From positions 1 through 64,000 of the forward strand of contig JAWLBR010000002.1 of the NCBI GenBank assembly GCA_041687495.1: 64,000 nt of DNA, in the 5' to 3' direction. Position 1 is the stretch's first letter. Each line of letters starts with the position of its first letter. This DNA is from JAWLBR01 sp041687495. GTDB taxonomy: Bacteria > Bacillota > Limnochordia > DTU087 > JAAYGB01. Positions 8,723-16,837 of the stretch are shown here, in pieces. The position numbers and the translations under genes were made by a program. Under the pieces are notes generated by a model that made no database searches, had not been told where the DNA came from, and saw only the letters and a list, made by a program, of their open reading frames with translations.

Positions 8723-9991
8723 ATGGGGCAGATTAAGCTGCCATTTCACGTCATGACCAAACCAATCGGGCCGGTGTGCAATTTGGCCTGTGAGTACTGT
8801 TTTTATCTAGAGAAAGACGCACTCTACCCTAAAGCTGAGGACTTTCGCATGTCTGATGAGCTGTTGGAGGAGTACGTTAAGCAGTATATTGCCAGTCAAC
8901 CAGGTCCAATTGTGCCGTTCGCTTGGCAGGGCGGGGAACCTACCCTGATGGGTCTTGAGTTTTTCCAGAAAGCAGTGGAGCTCCAGAAGAAGTACTTGCC
9001 ACAGGGATGGCAGGTTGAAAACGCGTTTCAGACAAACGGAATTCTCATTGATGAAGACTGGTGCCAGTTCTTTCGAGATAACAACTTTCTCATCGGGCTA
9101 AGTGTGGATGGTCCGGAAGATCTGCATAATGTGTACCGTAAAGACCGGGGCGGCATCGGAACCCACGCCAGGGTGCTGAAGACCATGCACCTACTGCAGG
9201 AGCAGAAGGTAGAGTATAACATCTTGTGCGTGGTGAACAAGGCTAACTCCCAGCGCCCTAAGGAAGTTTACCGGTTCTTTAGGGATGAAGGAGCTGAGTT
9301 CATTCAGTTTATTCCCATCGTTGAGCACTTTGGGGAGGGCAAGGTCTCAGATCGCAGTGTCGATCCAGCGCAGTTCGGCAAGTTCATGATCGGCGTATTC
9401 AACGAATGGCTGACCCACGACGTCGGGCAAGTGTTTGTTCAGACTTTTGAGGAATGTGCGTCTGTGTGGGCAGGGTTCGGCTCAAGGCTGTGTGTGTTTA
9501 CTGAAGTGTGCGGACGGGCCATGGCTATGGAGCACAACGGCGACGTCTACTCGTGCGACCACTACGTTTTCCCCGAGTACAAGTTGGGTAACATTCTGGA
9601 GACCCCGATGGCGGAAATCGTCGAGTGTGACTTTCAGAAGCAATTTGGACGTGACAAGACAGCCGCACTTCCCGAGTACTGCCGGAAGTGTGAAGTGAAG
9701 TTCATGTGCAATGGAGCTTGTCCCAAGGACCGATTTGCCACTACTCCCGACGGTGAGCCAGGCCTGAACTATTTGTGCCAGGGATACAAGCAGTTTTTCC
9801 GATACGTGAACCCGTACATGCAGGTACTGGCGCAGGCCATTAGGGCCAGGCAGACTCCTGAACAAATGAGAGACCGGATGCTGCTTGTTCACAAGAAAGT
9901 CTGGGATGTGGGTAGGAATGAACCTTGCCCCTGCGGCAGCGGGAAGAAGTACAAGAAGTGCTGCCTAGAGCCAGATACGGCATCGGTATAG
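8723..9991 (+). CDS. Anaerobic sulfatase-maturating enzyme homologue (radical SAM/SPASM, SEC-C tail)
   Basis: Radical SAM enzyme of the anSME type, which converts an active-site Cys or Ser of sulfatases to formylglycine. It has CNLACEYCFYLEK (CX3CX2C) for the SAM cluster, AWQGGEPTLMG and a glycine-rich SAM site. A SPASM domain follows with CGRAM, GDVYSCDHYVFPE and CRKCEVKFMCNGACPKDRF. A SEC-C zinc motif, NEPCPCGSGKKYKKCC, ends the protein. The ATG at 8723 is 10 bases after a G-rich Shine-Dalgarno; a TTG at 8696 is the alternative. No sulfatase gene is in the window, so its substrate must lie elsewhere or be a different peptide. Confidence 0.88.
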   Translation: MGQIKLPFHVMTKPIGPVCNLACEYCFYLEKDALYPKAEDFRMSDELLEEYVKQYIASQPGPIVPFAWQGGEPTLMGLEFFQKAVELQKKYLPQGWQVENAFQTNGILIDEDWCQFFRDNNFLIGLSVDGPEDLHNVYRKDRGGIGTHARVLKTMHLLQEQKVEYNILCVVNKANSQRPKEVYRFFRDEGAEFIQFIPIVEHFGEGKVSDRSVDPAQFGKFMIGVFNEWLTHDVGQVFVQTFEECASVWAGFGSRLCVFTEVCGRAMAMEHNGDVYSCDHYVFPEYKLGNILETPMAEIVECDFQKQFGRDKTAALPEYCRKCEVKFMCNGACPKDRFATTPDGEPGLNYLCQGYKQFFRYVNPYMQVLAQAIRARQTPEQMRDRMLLVHKKVWDVGRNEPCPCGSGKKYKKCCLEPDTASV

Positions 9992-10020
9992 ACAATGCCG
10001 CTGTGCCAGCACAAAACTAC

Positions 10021-10055
10021 AGCCGTTGGGGTACAATAGCCCCGACGGCTTTTTT
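10021..10055 (+). terminator. Rho-independent terminator
   Basis: 11-bp stem AGCCGTTGGGG/CCCCGACGGCT (one G-T pair) with an 8-base loop and six T, 30 bases after the maturase stop. Confidence 0.88.
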
Positions 10056-10183
10056 CAACGTCGAGCAGTAGGGCCGTCTCTTCTCTGGCATCCCGAGCAA
10101 TTGACGGGCAGTATATTAGCGGAGTATAATATAATAAAATACTTATGTAATTAGCCGCAGACGAGTTGAAAGGAGAACCGACG

Positions 10184-11242
10184 ATGGCAGACAAACTTCT
10201 GCAGCCGCCAATGGAGGCTGAGGAAAAAGGGTTGGGTTTTTTTGAACGGTATCTAACGGTATGGGTAGGCACCTGTATTGTTTTGGGCGTTGCCATTGGC
10301 CAGCTGTGGCCAGCGTTTCCCGACGCACTAAGCCGCTTTACCTACAGCGAAGTCTCGATCCCAATTGCCGTCCTAATCTGGTTTATGATTTACACGATGA
10401 TGGTTCAGATCGACTTTGGTAGCATCATTCGGGCTGGGAAAAAGCCAAAAGGGCTGACTATCACGTTGGTAGTCAACTGGTTGATCAAGCCCTTTAGCAT
10501 GTATCTTCTAGCTTCGCTCTTTCTGCGGGGCGTCTTTGCTCCCTGGATTTCACCAGAGCTAGCTAAACAGTACATTGCCGGAGCCATACTGCTGGGAGCG
10601 GCGCCATGCACCGCCATGGTGTTTGTGTGGAGCTACCTGACTGATGGAGATCCCGCATATACCCTGGTTCAGGTGGCCATCAACGATCTGGTCCTTTTGG
10701 TCGCATACGCTCCCATAGTTATGTTCCTTCTGGGGATCAGTGAGATTGCAGTTCCGTATGACACCATTGTCCTGTCAGTGGTCTTGTACGTTGTGGTTCC
10801 GCTGGTGGCCGGGTATATTTCCCGTAAGCGCTTGATTGCTGCCCGGGGTACGGAGTGGTTCCAGACAGTCTTCTTGCGCAAGCTGGGCAATTTCACTACA
10901 GTCGGTCTGCTTTTGACCTTAGTTATTTTGTTTTCTTTCCAAGGAAACGTCATTTTGCACAACCCTATGCACATCTTGCTCATAGCCGTGCCGCTGGTTT
11001 TGCAGACGTTCCTGATTTTTGCCATCGGATATGGTTGGGCTCGCTGGTGGAAAGTGGAGCATAGGGTTGCGGCTCCGGCTGGAATGATTGGGGCCAGCAA
11101 CTTCTTTGAACTGGCTGTGGCAGCTGCCATCTCGTTGTTTGGCCTAACCTCGGGAGCGGCTCTGGCTACCGTAGTAGGAGTGTTAGTAGAGGTTCCGGTG
11201 ATGTTGGCTCTCGTACGGATTGCCAATCGGACGCGGTATTGA
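10184..11242 (+). CDS. acr3: ACR3-family arsenite efflux permease
   Basis: Inner-membrane exporter of the BART superfamily with about ten membrane segments, 352 residues. The conserved LLGAAPCTAMVFVWSYLTDGDP carries the Cys required in ACR3 proteins, and PAGMIGASNFFELAVAAAISLFG is the second crossover helix signature. The ATG at 10184 is preceded by AAAGGAG (8 bases away), which excludes the upstream TTG at 10166. No arsR or arsC gene is adjacent, so arsenic regulation is not evident. Family identity is strong; a relaxed oxyanion specificity is possible. Confidence 0.88.
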   Translation: MADKLLQPPMEAEEKGLGFFERYLTVWVGTCIVLGVAIGQLWPAFPDALSRFTYSEVSIPIAVLIWFMIYTMMVQIDFGSIIRAGKKPKGLTITLVVNWLIKPFSMYLLASLFLRGVFAPWISPELAKQYIAGAILLGAAPCTAMVFVWSYLTDGDPAYTLVQVAINDLVLLVAYAPIVMFLLGISEIAVPYDTIVLSVVLYVVVPLVAGYISRKRLIAARGTEWFQTVFLRKLGNFTTVGLLLTLVILFSFQGNVILHNPMHILLIAVPLVLQTFLIFAIGYGWARWWKVEHRVAAPAGMIGASNFFELAVAAAISLFGLTSGAALATVVGVLVEVPVMLALVRIANRTRY

Positions 11243-11343
11243 CATCAGTCAACCCTGCGTCTCCCAGCTTACGGCAAAGCCCTGAATGCTCCTTGGCTGC
11301 TTCTCCTGAGGCAAATCAGAGGGGCGTTCAAGGGCTCTGTCTG

Positions 11344-12267
11344 CTATTGTTCAGATCCGTCGGCGGGCACGGCCTCAGATAGCTGTTCGCTGCGGTAGTA
11401 GGCAGGAAGCAGCGTCCCGTTGAAGTGGGCACCCGGGTTACCATCCTTGTCTAGGGCAATGACGGCAAAGAGCGCTTTGGCCTTCGTACCTTGAGTGACA
11501 ATCTCCTGGCAGGCCTCTTGGACTGCCAGTCCTCTAGCCAGTTTCTCCACCACAGCCCGGGTTGCTCCCAGTTTGATGATCCCTTCGCCATAGCCCGTGG
11601 CCGAAGCGCCACCTTCCACGGCAGCGAAGGTGCCAGCTCCAATGATGGGGGTGTCTCCAACTCGACCCGGCAGTTTTTGCGGGATACCGCCGGTAGAGGT
11701 TCCGGCAACAATCAATCCGCTGGAGTCAATCGCGACGGCGCCAACGGTGGAATAGCTCCGATGCTTCTTGCGAATTTCCTCGTACCGCTCCATTAGCTGG
11801 CGCATGCGTTCGGGTACTTTGCCAAGCTGCTCTTCCAACAGCCCCCGCGCGTAGTCTGTACCAGGATCGTATTCGGGGAATCCGTAGCTGCGGGCAAAGA
11901 GTTCTGCTCCCCTACCCACCATCAGAACGTGAGGAGTCTCTTCCATTACAAGCCGGGCTGCGCTAATGGGGTGCTGAACATGTTGGATGCAAGCCACAGC
12001 ACCAGCATTTCCTGTGGAATCCATGATCGACGCATCCATCTCGATTTCACCAAAAAGATTGTAGAAGGACCCCGTACCGGCGTCAAATATTGGGTCATCC
12101 TCCAGGTGGTGCACCGCAGCGATCACCGCTTCCAGTGCAGAATCTGTTTTTTGCAGTGCCTCGTATCCAACTTCGCAGGCCTGTTTAGTTCCTGCGTAGC
12201 GTTTTCCCTTAATCTCGGGGGCTAGGTCAGTGTCTTCCATGCCACCATGGACAATAATTGCCTTCAT
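11344..12267 (-). CDS. Isoaspartyl peptidase / L-asparaginase (Ntn hydrolase)
   Basis: Autoprocessing N-terminal nucleophile hydrolase that cleaves isoaspartyl dipeptides or asparagine. The start IIVHGGMED and the Asp/Gly-rich DAGTGSFYN are typical. The self-cleavage site with the nucleophile Thr is at STVGAVAIDSSG, followed by substrate-binding GTSTGGIPQKLPGRVGDTPIIGAGTFA. Proenzyme length (307) fits. The ATG at 12267 has AAGGTG upstream. Monocistronic, transcribed away from the esterase gene at 12588. Confidence 0.9.
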   Translation of the reverse strand: MKAIIVHGGMEDTDLAPEIKGKRYAGTKQACEVGYEALQKTDSALEAVIAAVHHLEDDPIFDAGTGSFYNLFGEIEMDASIMDSTGNAGAVACIQHVQHPISAARLVMEETPHVLMVGRGAELFARSYGFPEYDPGTDYARGLLEEQLGKVPERMRQLMERYEEIRKKHRSYSTVGAVAIDSSGLIVAGTSTGGIPQKLPGRVGDTPIIGAGTFAAVEGGASATGYGEGIIKLGATRAVVEKLARGLAVQEACQEIVTQGTKAKALFAVIALDKDGNPGAHFNGTLLPAYYRSEQLSEAVPADGSEQ

Positions 12268-12309
12268 ACCATCACCTTGATTCCCTCAATGTTTGTCTGT
12301 GCCTACCGA

Positions 12310-12335
12310 TTCAACGGTCTGTTGAACCTATTATA
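12310..12335 (-). promoter_or_regulatory. Possible promoter and operator of the isoaspartyl peptidase gene
   Basis: On the minus strand TATAAT (12335-12330) is followed by the inverted repeat TTCAAC-N5-GTTGAA (12310-12326), about 45 bases before the start codon. The -35 match is poor (TTAAAG at 18 bp). The rest of the 12268-12587 gap shows nothing else recognisable. Confidence 0.35.
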
Positions 12336-12587
12336 TATGTTGTCCCGCCATTACTTTAACCGTCGGGCAGCCTAGATCATTCTCTAGACGCTGCTGTTTT
12401 CCTCCCAATAACCTACCGGCAGGCAGGGTTATTCCCCGGTATCGGCTAGGTTGGCTGCGAAGGATAAGCCTCAACCTTGCAGAACCTGTGACTAGAACAT
12501 ACGGACAGGAAGGCTTTGCGCATATGCTATCTAGGCCGGTGTGTATATGGTAACAGCTAACCAGTATCCTAGAAAGGGTGGTCACAT

Positions 12588-13346
12588 ATGGAAAAGCCTA
12601 TCGTGTTGGATAGCTGTGGTCAGCAGATGGTAGGGATGCTACATTTACCCGATGGGATGCAAGTAGTGCCGGCAGTAGCCCTGTTTCATGGATTCACCGG
12701 CACCAAGTCTGAGCCGCATCGGATCTTTGTCAAGCTGGCACGAAAGCTGAACGAACTGGGAATCGCGGCCGTTCGCTTTGACTTTCGCGGCTCCGGTGAC
12801 AGTGAAGGTGACTTTGCTGAAATGACAGTGAGCGGTGAGATTGCCGACGCCCGGCGGGTGTTGGATTACCTTGAAGGACTGCCCGGAGTGGACAAAAGCC
12901 GCCTCGGAGTACTGGGTCTCAGCATGGGTGGAGCCGTGGCTGCCTCGGTGGCAGGTCTGGACAAGAGGGTCAAGTCCTTGGCCTTGTGGGCTGCTGTGGC
13001 TGATTTTGCCCTCTTTGAGCAAAATGCTGAAGCGGTGGCCCTTGCGCAGAAACAGGGGTACGCTGACGTAGGCGGAAATGTGCTCAACTACACCTTTTAC
13101 GAGGATGCCCAGGGTCAGGATCCAGCGGCCCTTGTGGGCAAGTACACTGGGCCAGCTCTAGTCGTTCATGGCGATGGTGATCCTACTGTCCCGGTGGGGC
13201 ACGCCGATATCTACGAAAGGGCCATTCCTGGGCAAAAGGAGAAGTTTATCGTACCTGGAGCCGACCATACATTTAACAGTCGGGAGTGGGAGACAGCCGT
13301 CATAGAGAAAACGGCGGCGTGGTTTGCGCAGACCCTGCAGGGGTAG
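12588..13346 (+). CDS. Alpha/beta hydrolase (esterase, cinnamoyl-esterase-like)
   Basis: Serine hydrolase of 252 residues, cytosolic (no signal peptide). Oxyanion-hole segment LFHGFTGTK, nucleophile elbow GLSMGG (Ser ~107), acid Asp in VVHGDGDPTVP and catalytic His in GADHTF are all in order. Length and the HGFTGTKSEPHR pattern match the Est1E/LJ0536 group of feruloyl or short-chain esterases. The ATG at 12588 follows AGAAAGGGTGG. It stands alone between divergent and convergent neighbours; natural substrate unknown. Confidence 0.88.
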   Translation: MEKPIVLDSCGQQMVGMLHLPDGMQVVPAVALFHGFTGTKSEPHRIFVKLARKLNELGIAAVRFDFRGSGDSEGDFAEMTVSGEIADARRVLDYLEGLPGVDKSRLGVLGLSMGGAVAASVAGLDKRVKSLALWAAVADFALFEQNAEAVALAQKQGYADVGGNVLNYTFYEDAQGQDPAALVGKYTGPALVVHGDGDPTVPVGHADIYERAIPGQKEKFIVPGADHTFNSREWETAVIEKTAAWFAQTLQG

Positions 13347-13405
13347 CCATCAGGCAGCCCTCAGGCAGCCCAACGCCGCTGTGGCAAAGATCAGGAAGTA
13401 CTGGG

Positions 13406-13618
13406 TTACGGCTGCATGTTGGGCGGCTGTTGGCACCCTAACTCCTTCCACACGGTGAAGGTGCGGGCGTGGTTGTACTCGTCAGAGGCAATGCTGGCAA
13501 GTAGCACCTTGAGTGTGGGATTCTCGGAGTCTCGAGCCATTCCGGCGTACATGCTCATGGCGCCGTACTCATCGTTAATAATGTCGTCTAAGTCATCGCA
13601 GAAGTTGTGATAAGGCAT
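13406..13618 (-). CDS. Small ferritin-like protein
   Basis: 70-residue soluble protein, predicted as two helices. DEYGAMSMYAGMARDSENP and ASDEYNHARTF have the Glu/His spacing of ferritin-like and rubrerythrin-like helices, but only half of a four-helix bundle is present, so it would need to dimerise to bind metal. The start has GAGGAGG 10 bases upstream. It lies 3 bases after the 13622-13912 gene, so they form a two-gene operon. A spore-coat-associated or oxidative-stress role is inferred. Confidence 0.72.
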   Translation of the reverse strand: MPYHNFCDDLDDIINDEYGAMSMYAGMARDSENPTLKVLLASIASDEYNHARTFTVWKELGCQQPPNMQP

Positions 13619-13621
13619 GAG

Positions 13622-13912
13622 CTATCGTCCTCCTCTTGTCCGTAAATCAGGTTTTGGAAACGGCTTCCAAACCAGCTGCGGTACTGTGGACTGACTGTTT
13701 TTCGGCAGCTGCGGTGAGTCACTGAAGTTATTCTCCGCCCAGTTCAGCATGGCCAGAGCTTCGGTGGTATCGGCGGCGGCTTGTGCCAAGCGCCCCTGCA
13801 GCTGCGGTGTGGCCGCACGAGCTGTGAGGTTTTGATAGCGCTGCACTCTCTGCTGCAGATGGGACTTGGCGTTGCGCAGAATCTCCTGGTCTCGCGGTGA
13901 AAGGGGGGGCAT
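13622..13912 (-). CDS. Small helical protein, possibly spore-coat related
   Basis: 96 residues, not clearly assignable. The first ~65 residues are helical (SPRDQEILRNAKSHLQQRVQ, then QGRLAQAAADTTEALAML), and the tail is Pro/Lys/Arg-rich. It starts with ATG 10 bases after AAGGAGG and is the first gene of a pair with the ferritin-like protein. Composition and pairing recall small CotF-like or coat-associated proteins of spore formers (inference). Confidence 0.6.
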   Translation of the reverse strand: MPPLSPRDQEILRNAKSHLQQRVQRYQNLTARAATPQLQGRLAQAAADTTEALAMLNWAENNFSDSPQLPKNSQSTVPQLVWKPFPKPDLRTRGGR

Positions 13913-14047
13913 ACGGGTCTGGCCTCCTTAGGCAAGTGCCAAAGTGTGGGGGCGAGTATGAAGGTGTCGCTCACCCATCTCCTGCATCATATGCTCCGAG
14001 GAAGGTCCTCTGCCTTGGGAGGAAGTTCTCCTTTCGCGGTAACTGAC

Positions 14048-14082
14048 AAAAAGGCTGAGAGCCTAGGGCTCCCAGCCTTTTT
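14048..14082. terminator. Bidirectional terminator at the end of the rnf operon
   Basis: AAAAAGGCTG ... CAGCCTTTTT with an inner GAGCC/GGGCTC stem. It has a T-run in both directions and lies 26 bases past the rnfB stop on the minus strand. Confidence 0.9.
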
Positions 14083-14107
14083 GTTTGAACACACATCCTC
14101 TGCAGCT

Positions 14108-14938
14108 TTAGCTGGCTGTCTGACTCAACTGCTCCCGCAGCCGCTCCTCAAACTCAATGGCGCTGGTCGGGCACTTCTCGACACAGAGACCGCAGGCGGT
14201 GCACTTGTCGTAGTCAATGCTGGCCACGTTGTTGGTGACAGTAATGGCTCCGGTGGGGCAGACCCGCTCGCAGGCCTTACAGCCGATGCATCCCACTTGG
14301 CAGGCGGCCTTCACCTCTTTACCCTTGGCTAGCGACTTACACCGAACGTGCACAGGCTTGATCTCATCGACTAGGTCAATAATGCTGCGGGGGCAGGCCT
14401 TCACGCAGTTGCCGCAGCCAGTACAAGCGATGGGGTCAACCTCAGGTAGACCGTTTTCTCCCATGTGAATAGCATCAAAGGGGCAGGAGGCGACACAGTC
14501 CCCCAGGCCAAGACAGCCAAACTCACAAGCTTTAAAGCCACCGCCCACAGCTTGCGCTGCTCGGCAGGTCTGGATTCCTGTGTATTCGGCCCGCTTCAGG
14601 GCTTCTTTGTTCCCACCATGACACTGGACTTGGGCGATGAGGCGCCCGCCGGCCCCAGATAGGTCTACGCCCAGGATTGCTGCCATGGCACTTTGCTGAT
14701 CGGAGTTGGACACGGGGCAGCCGGTAACCGGACTCTCACCTTTGGCCAAAGACTCCGCAAACTGCTGGCAGCCAGCAAATCCACAGCCGCCACAGTTGGC
14801 CCCAGGAAGAGCCTCCACTAATTGCTCAATTTTCGGATCAGTCTCTACCGCAAACTTCTTGGAAGCATATGCCAGACCGAGCCCGAAGGCAGCGCCTAAG
14901 ATCCCGGTGCTAACAATTGATACAACAACAGTGCTCAT
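14108..14938 (-). CDS. rnfB: Electron transport complex subunit RnfB
   Basis: Ferredoxin-accepting subunit of the Rnf complex, which couples reduced ferredoxin:NAD+ electron transfer to ion pumping at the cytoplasmic membrane. One N-terminal membrane helix (residues 4-24) anchors it. Next is the CGGCGFAGCQQF/TGCP four-Cys cluster, then several 4Fe-4S motifs: CGNCVKACPRS, CIGCKACERVCPTG and CTACGLCVEKCPTS, plus an upstream GDCVASCPFDA. Length of 276 fits clostridial RnfB. It is last in the C-D-G-E-A-B order, as in Acetobacterium and Clostridium, and is followed by the terminator. Confidence 0.95.
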   Translation of the reverse strand: MSTVVVSIVSTGILGAAFGLGLAYASKKFAVETDPKIEQLVEALPGANCGGCGFAGCQQFAESLAKGESPVTGCPVSNSDQQSAMAAILGVDLSGAGGRLIAQVQCHGGNKEALKRAEYTGIQTCRAAQAVGGGFKACEFGCLGLGDCVASCPFDAIHMGENGLPEVDPIACTGCGNCVKACPRSIIDLVDEIKPVHVRCKSLAKGKEVKAACQVGCIGCKACERVCPTGAITVTNNVASIDYDKCTACGLCVEKCPTSAIEFEERLREQLSQTAS

Positions 14939-14996
14939 TATCGGTCCTCCTTAACGAGTCCGCTTCAGTCTGTTTCTTATAGTGTACTCTCTTAGG

Positions 14997-15578
14997 CTAC
15001 ATTGCGATCAGGCCGGAAAAGCCCATAAAAGCCATGGACATCAGTCCGGCGATGAGCAGAGCAATTCCGGAACCCTGCAAGGGTTTGGGCACATCTGCAA
15101 ATTGCAGCTGCGAACGAATTCCTGCCATCATCAGCATAGCTAGAGTAAATCCGGCTCCAGCGCCCAAGCTGAAGACGATGGTCTCAAGCAGGTTGTAGCC
15201 CTTCAACACTACCAGCAGAGCCAAACCTAGAATGGCACAGTTGGTGGTGATCAGCGGCAGGAAGATACCCAATGCCTTGTATAGTGCCGGGCTGGTCTTT
15301 TGGAGAAACATCTCTACCAGCTGCACCAATGAAGCAATGATCAGGATAAACGCTACGTACTGCAAAAACGGCAGGTTGAAGGCATCCAGAATAAAGTGCT
15401 GGACAAGCCAAGCCGCCGCACCAGACATGGTCAGAACGAAAGTAGTGGCCATCCCCATTCCCAAGGCGGTGTTAACCTCTTTGGAAACACCCAGGAAGGG
15501 ACAAATCCCCAGGAACCTGGCCAAAACAAAGTTGTTCACAATTGCCGAGCCGAAGAAAAGCAATACCAGTTCTTTCAC
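14997..15578 (-). CDS. rnfA: Rnf complex subunit RnfA
   Basis: Integral membrane subunit with six helices, homologous to NqrE. The first segment, LLFFGSAIVNNFVLARFLGICPFLGVS, carries the conserved Asn and the Cys that in this family helps bind an intramembrane iron-sulfur cluster shared with RnfE. 193 residues, standard length. RnfA and RnfE are inverted-topology paralogues. The ATG has GAGGAGG-type Shine-Dalgarno; 25 bases separate it from rnfE. Confidence 0.95.
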   Translation of the reverse strand: MKELVLLFFGSAIVNNFVLARFLGICPFLGVSKEVNTALGMGMATTFVLTMSGAAAWLVQHFILDAFNLPFLQYVAFILIIASLVQLVEMFLQKTSPALYKALGIFLPLITTNCAILGLALLVVLKGYNLLETIVFSLGAGAGFTLAMLMMAGIRSQLQFADVPKPLQGSGIALLIAGLMSMAFMGFSGLIAM

Positions 15579-15603
15579 AGCCGAACCTCCTCTCGAATTG
15601 GCC

Positions 15604-16254
15604 CTATTGGGCTACACTGCTGCCGGAAACTGTCCGCCGGGTGCTGGTTTTTTTGCGCTGATCCAGATAGGCGGTCAGTTGGTTCATGCCACCAACCATG
15701 ATTCCCAGGGTGATGAATGCACCGGGGGGAAGGATGGCGATGACCCACGGGGTGAAGTTGGCCCCGAACAACGCGTGACCAAAGAGAGAACCCATTCCGA
15801 GAACCTCCCGCACGCCTCCCAGCAGGGTGAGTGCCCAGGTGAAGCCAAGGCCCATGCCTACGGCGTCGGCAATGGCATAGTGCACTGGAGCCTTGTTGGC
15901 GTAGGCTTCAGCCCGGCCGAGGATGAGGCAGTTCACCACGATCAACGGAATGAACAGGCCTAAGACCTTGTGCATCTCCGGCATATTAGCTGCCAGAACC
16001 AAGTCCGCGATGGTAACAAAGGTGGCGATGATGATGGTATAGCTGGGAATACGCACCTTCTTGGGAATCACTGACTTGACCAAAGAGACAATGGTTGACG
16101 AGCAGATTAGAACAAAGCTAGTAGCTAAGCCCATGGCCAGACCGTTGGCGGCACTGGTAGTGACGGCCAAGGTCGGACACATTCCGATTAGAAGGCGGAA
16201 CGTGGGGTTTTCTTTCCACAAACCGCGGAGAAAATCAGTCCACAGCTTCATCAT
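15604..16254 (-). CDS. rnfE: Rnf complex subunit RnfE
   Basis: Six-helix membrane subunit, homologous to NqrD. LLIGMCPTLAVTTSAANGLAMG at the N terminus holds the conserved Cys, and VVNCLILGRAEAYA the second. The ATG at 16254 lies 7 bases after AGGAGG and 1 base after the rnfG stop, so the longer frame from 16311 inside rnfG is unlikely. The cytosolic tail is basic. Functions with RnfA as the electron path across the membrane. Confidence 0.94.
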   Translation of the reverse strand: MMKLWTDFLRGLWKENPTFRLLIGMCPTLAVTTSAANGLAMGLATSFVLICSSTIVSLVKSVIPKKVRIPSYTIIIATFVTIADLVLAANMPEMHKVLGLFIPLIVVNCLILGRAEAYANKAPVHYAIADAVGMGLGFTWALTLLGGVREVLGMGSLFGHALFGANFTPWVIAILPPGAFITLGIMVGGMNQLTAYLDQRKKTSTRRTVSGSSVAQ

Positions 16255-16255
16255 C

Positions 16256-16837
16256 TTAGTTCGCCTCCTGTACAAGAATGGGTTTGAGGCTTTGGGCTGT
16301 ATCTCTAACAATGTCGGCTACAGCCTTGGACGAAATGGTAGCACCAGTAATGGCGTCAACGTCCTGTTTGGCAACAAAGGGATCAGAAAGTGACTTGCCT
16401 TGGAACTGGTCTTGGAACCAGTCCTCAGCGATGCGTGCGCCAAGTCCAGGGGTCTCCTGCTGCGCCAGCACCTTGAGCCCGGTGACGGCCTGGGTTTGGG
16501 GGTCAATTCCAATCATCAGCTGGATTGCTCCCTGAAAGCCTACGCCCTCTGCCAAGACTGCCAGCCCCGTGTGAGTTCCATTGGAGTCGGCGGTGCGAAA
16601 CAATCTCAGCCCGCTGACAGAGCTTTCTCCGTCGGTACTTGCTGGCACTGCACTGCCATCTGCCACTTCAGTATAGGAACTGGCTCCGGGGACAACCTGC
16701 AAAATACCCTCTTTGAGAGCGAGTTCCTTTTGCTCAGCGATGACCGGTGCTGTAGCTTGGTACAGATATGCCAGAGCAGCCCCGGAAACCATCGCAATCA
16801 CGGCTAACGTTACAACTAAGGGTAAAGCGTTACGCAT
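16256..16837 (-). CDS. rnfG: Rnf complex subunit RnfG (FMN-binding)
   Basis: One N-terminal membrane helix (LPLVVTLAVIAMVSGAALAYLY) followed by an extracytoplasmic FMN-binding domain. The flavinylation motif is DAITGATISSKAV near the C terminus, in which the second Thr would carry covalent FMN. Length of 193 residues. The ATG at 16837 has GGGGAGGTG 7 bases upstream and overlaps the rnfD stop (ATGCGTAA), showing translational coupling; a longer start at 16882 lacks a ribosome site. Confidence 0.93.
   Translation of the reverse strand: MRNALPLVVTLAVIAMVSGAALAYLYQATAPVIAEQKELALKEGILQVVPGASSYTEVADGSAVPASTDGESSVSGLRLFRTADSNGTHTGLAVLAEGVGFQGAIQLMIGIDPQTQAVTGLKVLAQQETPGLGARIAEDWFQDQFQGKSLSDPFVAKQDVDAITGATISSKAVADIVRDTAQSLKPILVQEAN

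Noticed and set aside
12331..12585. 84-codon minus-strand frame in the gap before the esterase
   Set aside because: No ribosome site, no domain pattern, and it covers the promoter regions of two divergent genes.
13347..13400. Direct repeats of CAGGCAGCC after the esterase gene
   Set aside because: Only two short copies; no sign of an element or function.
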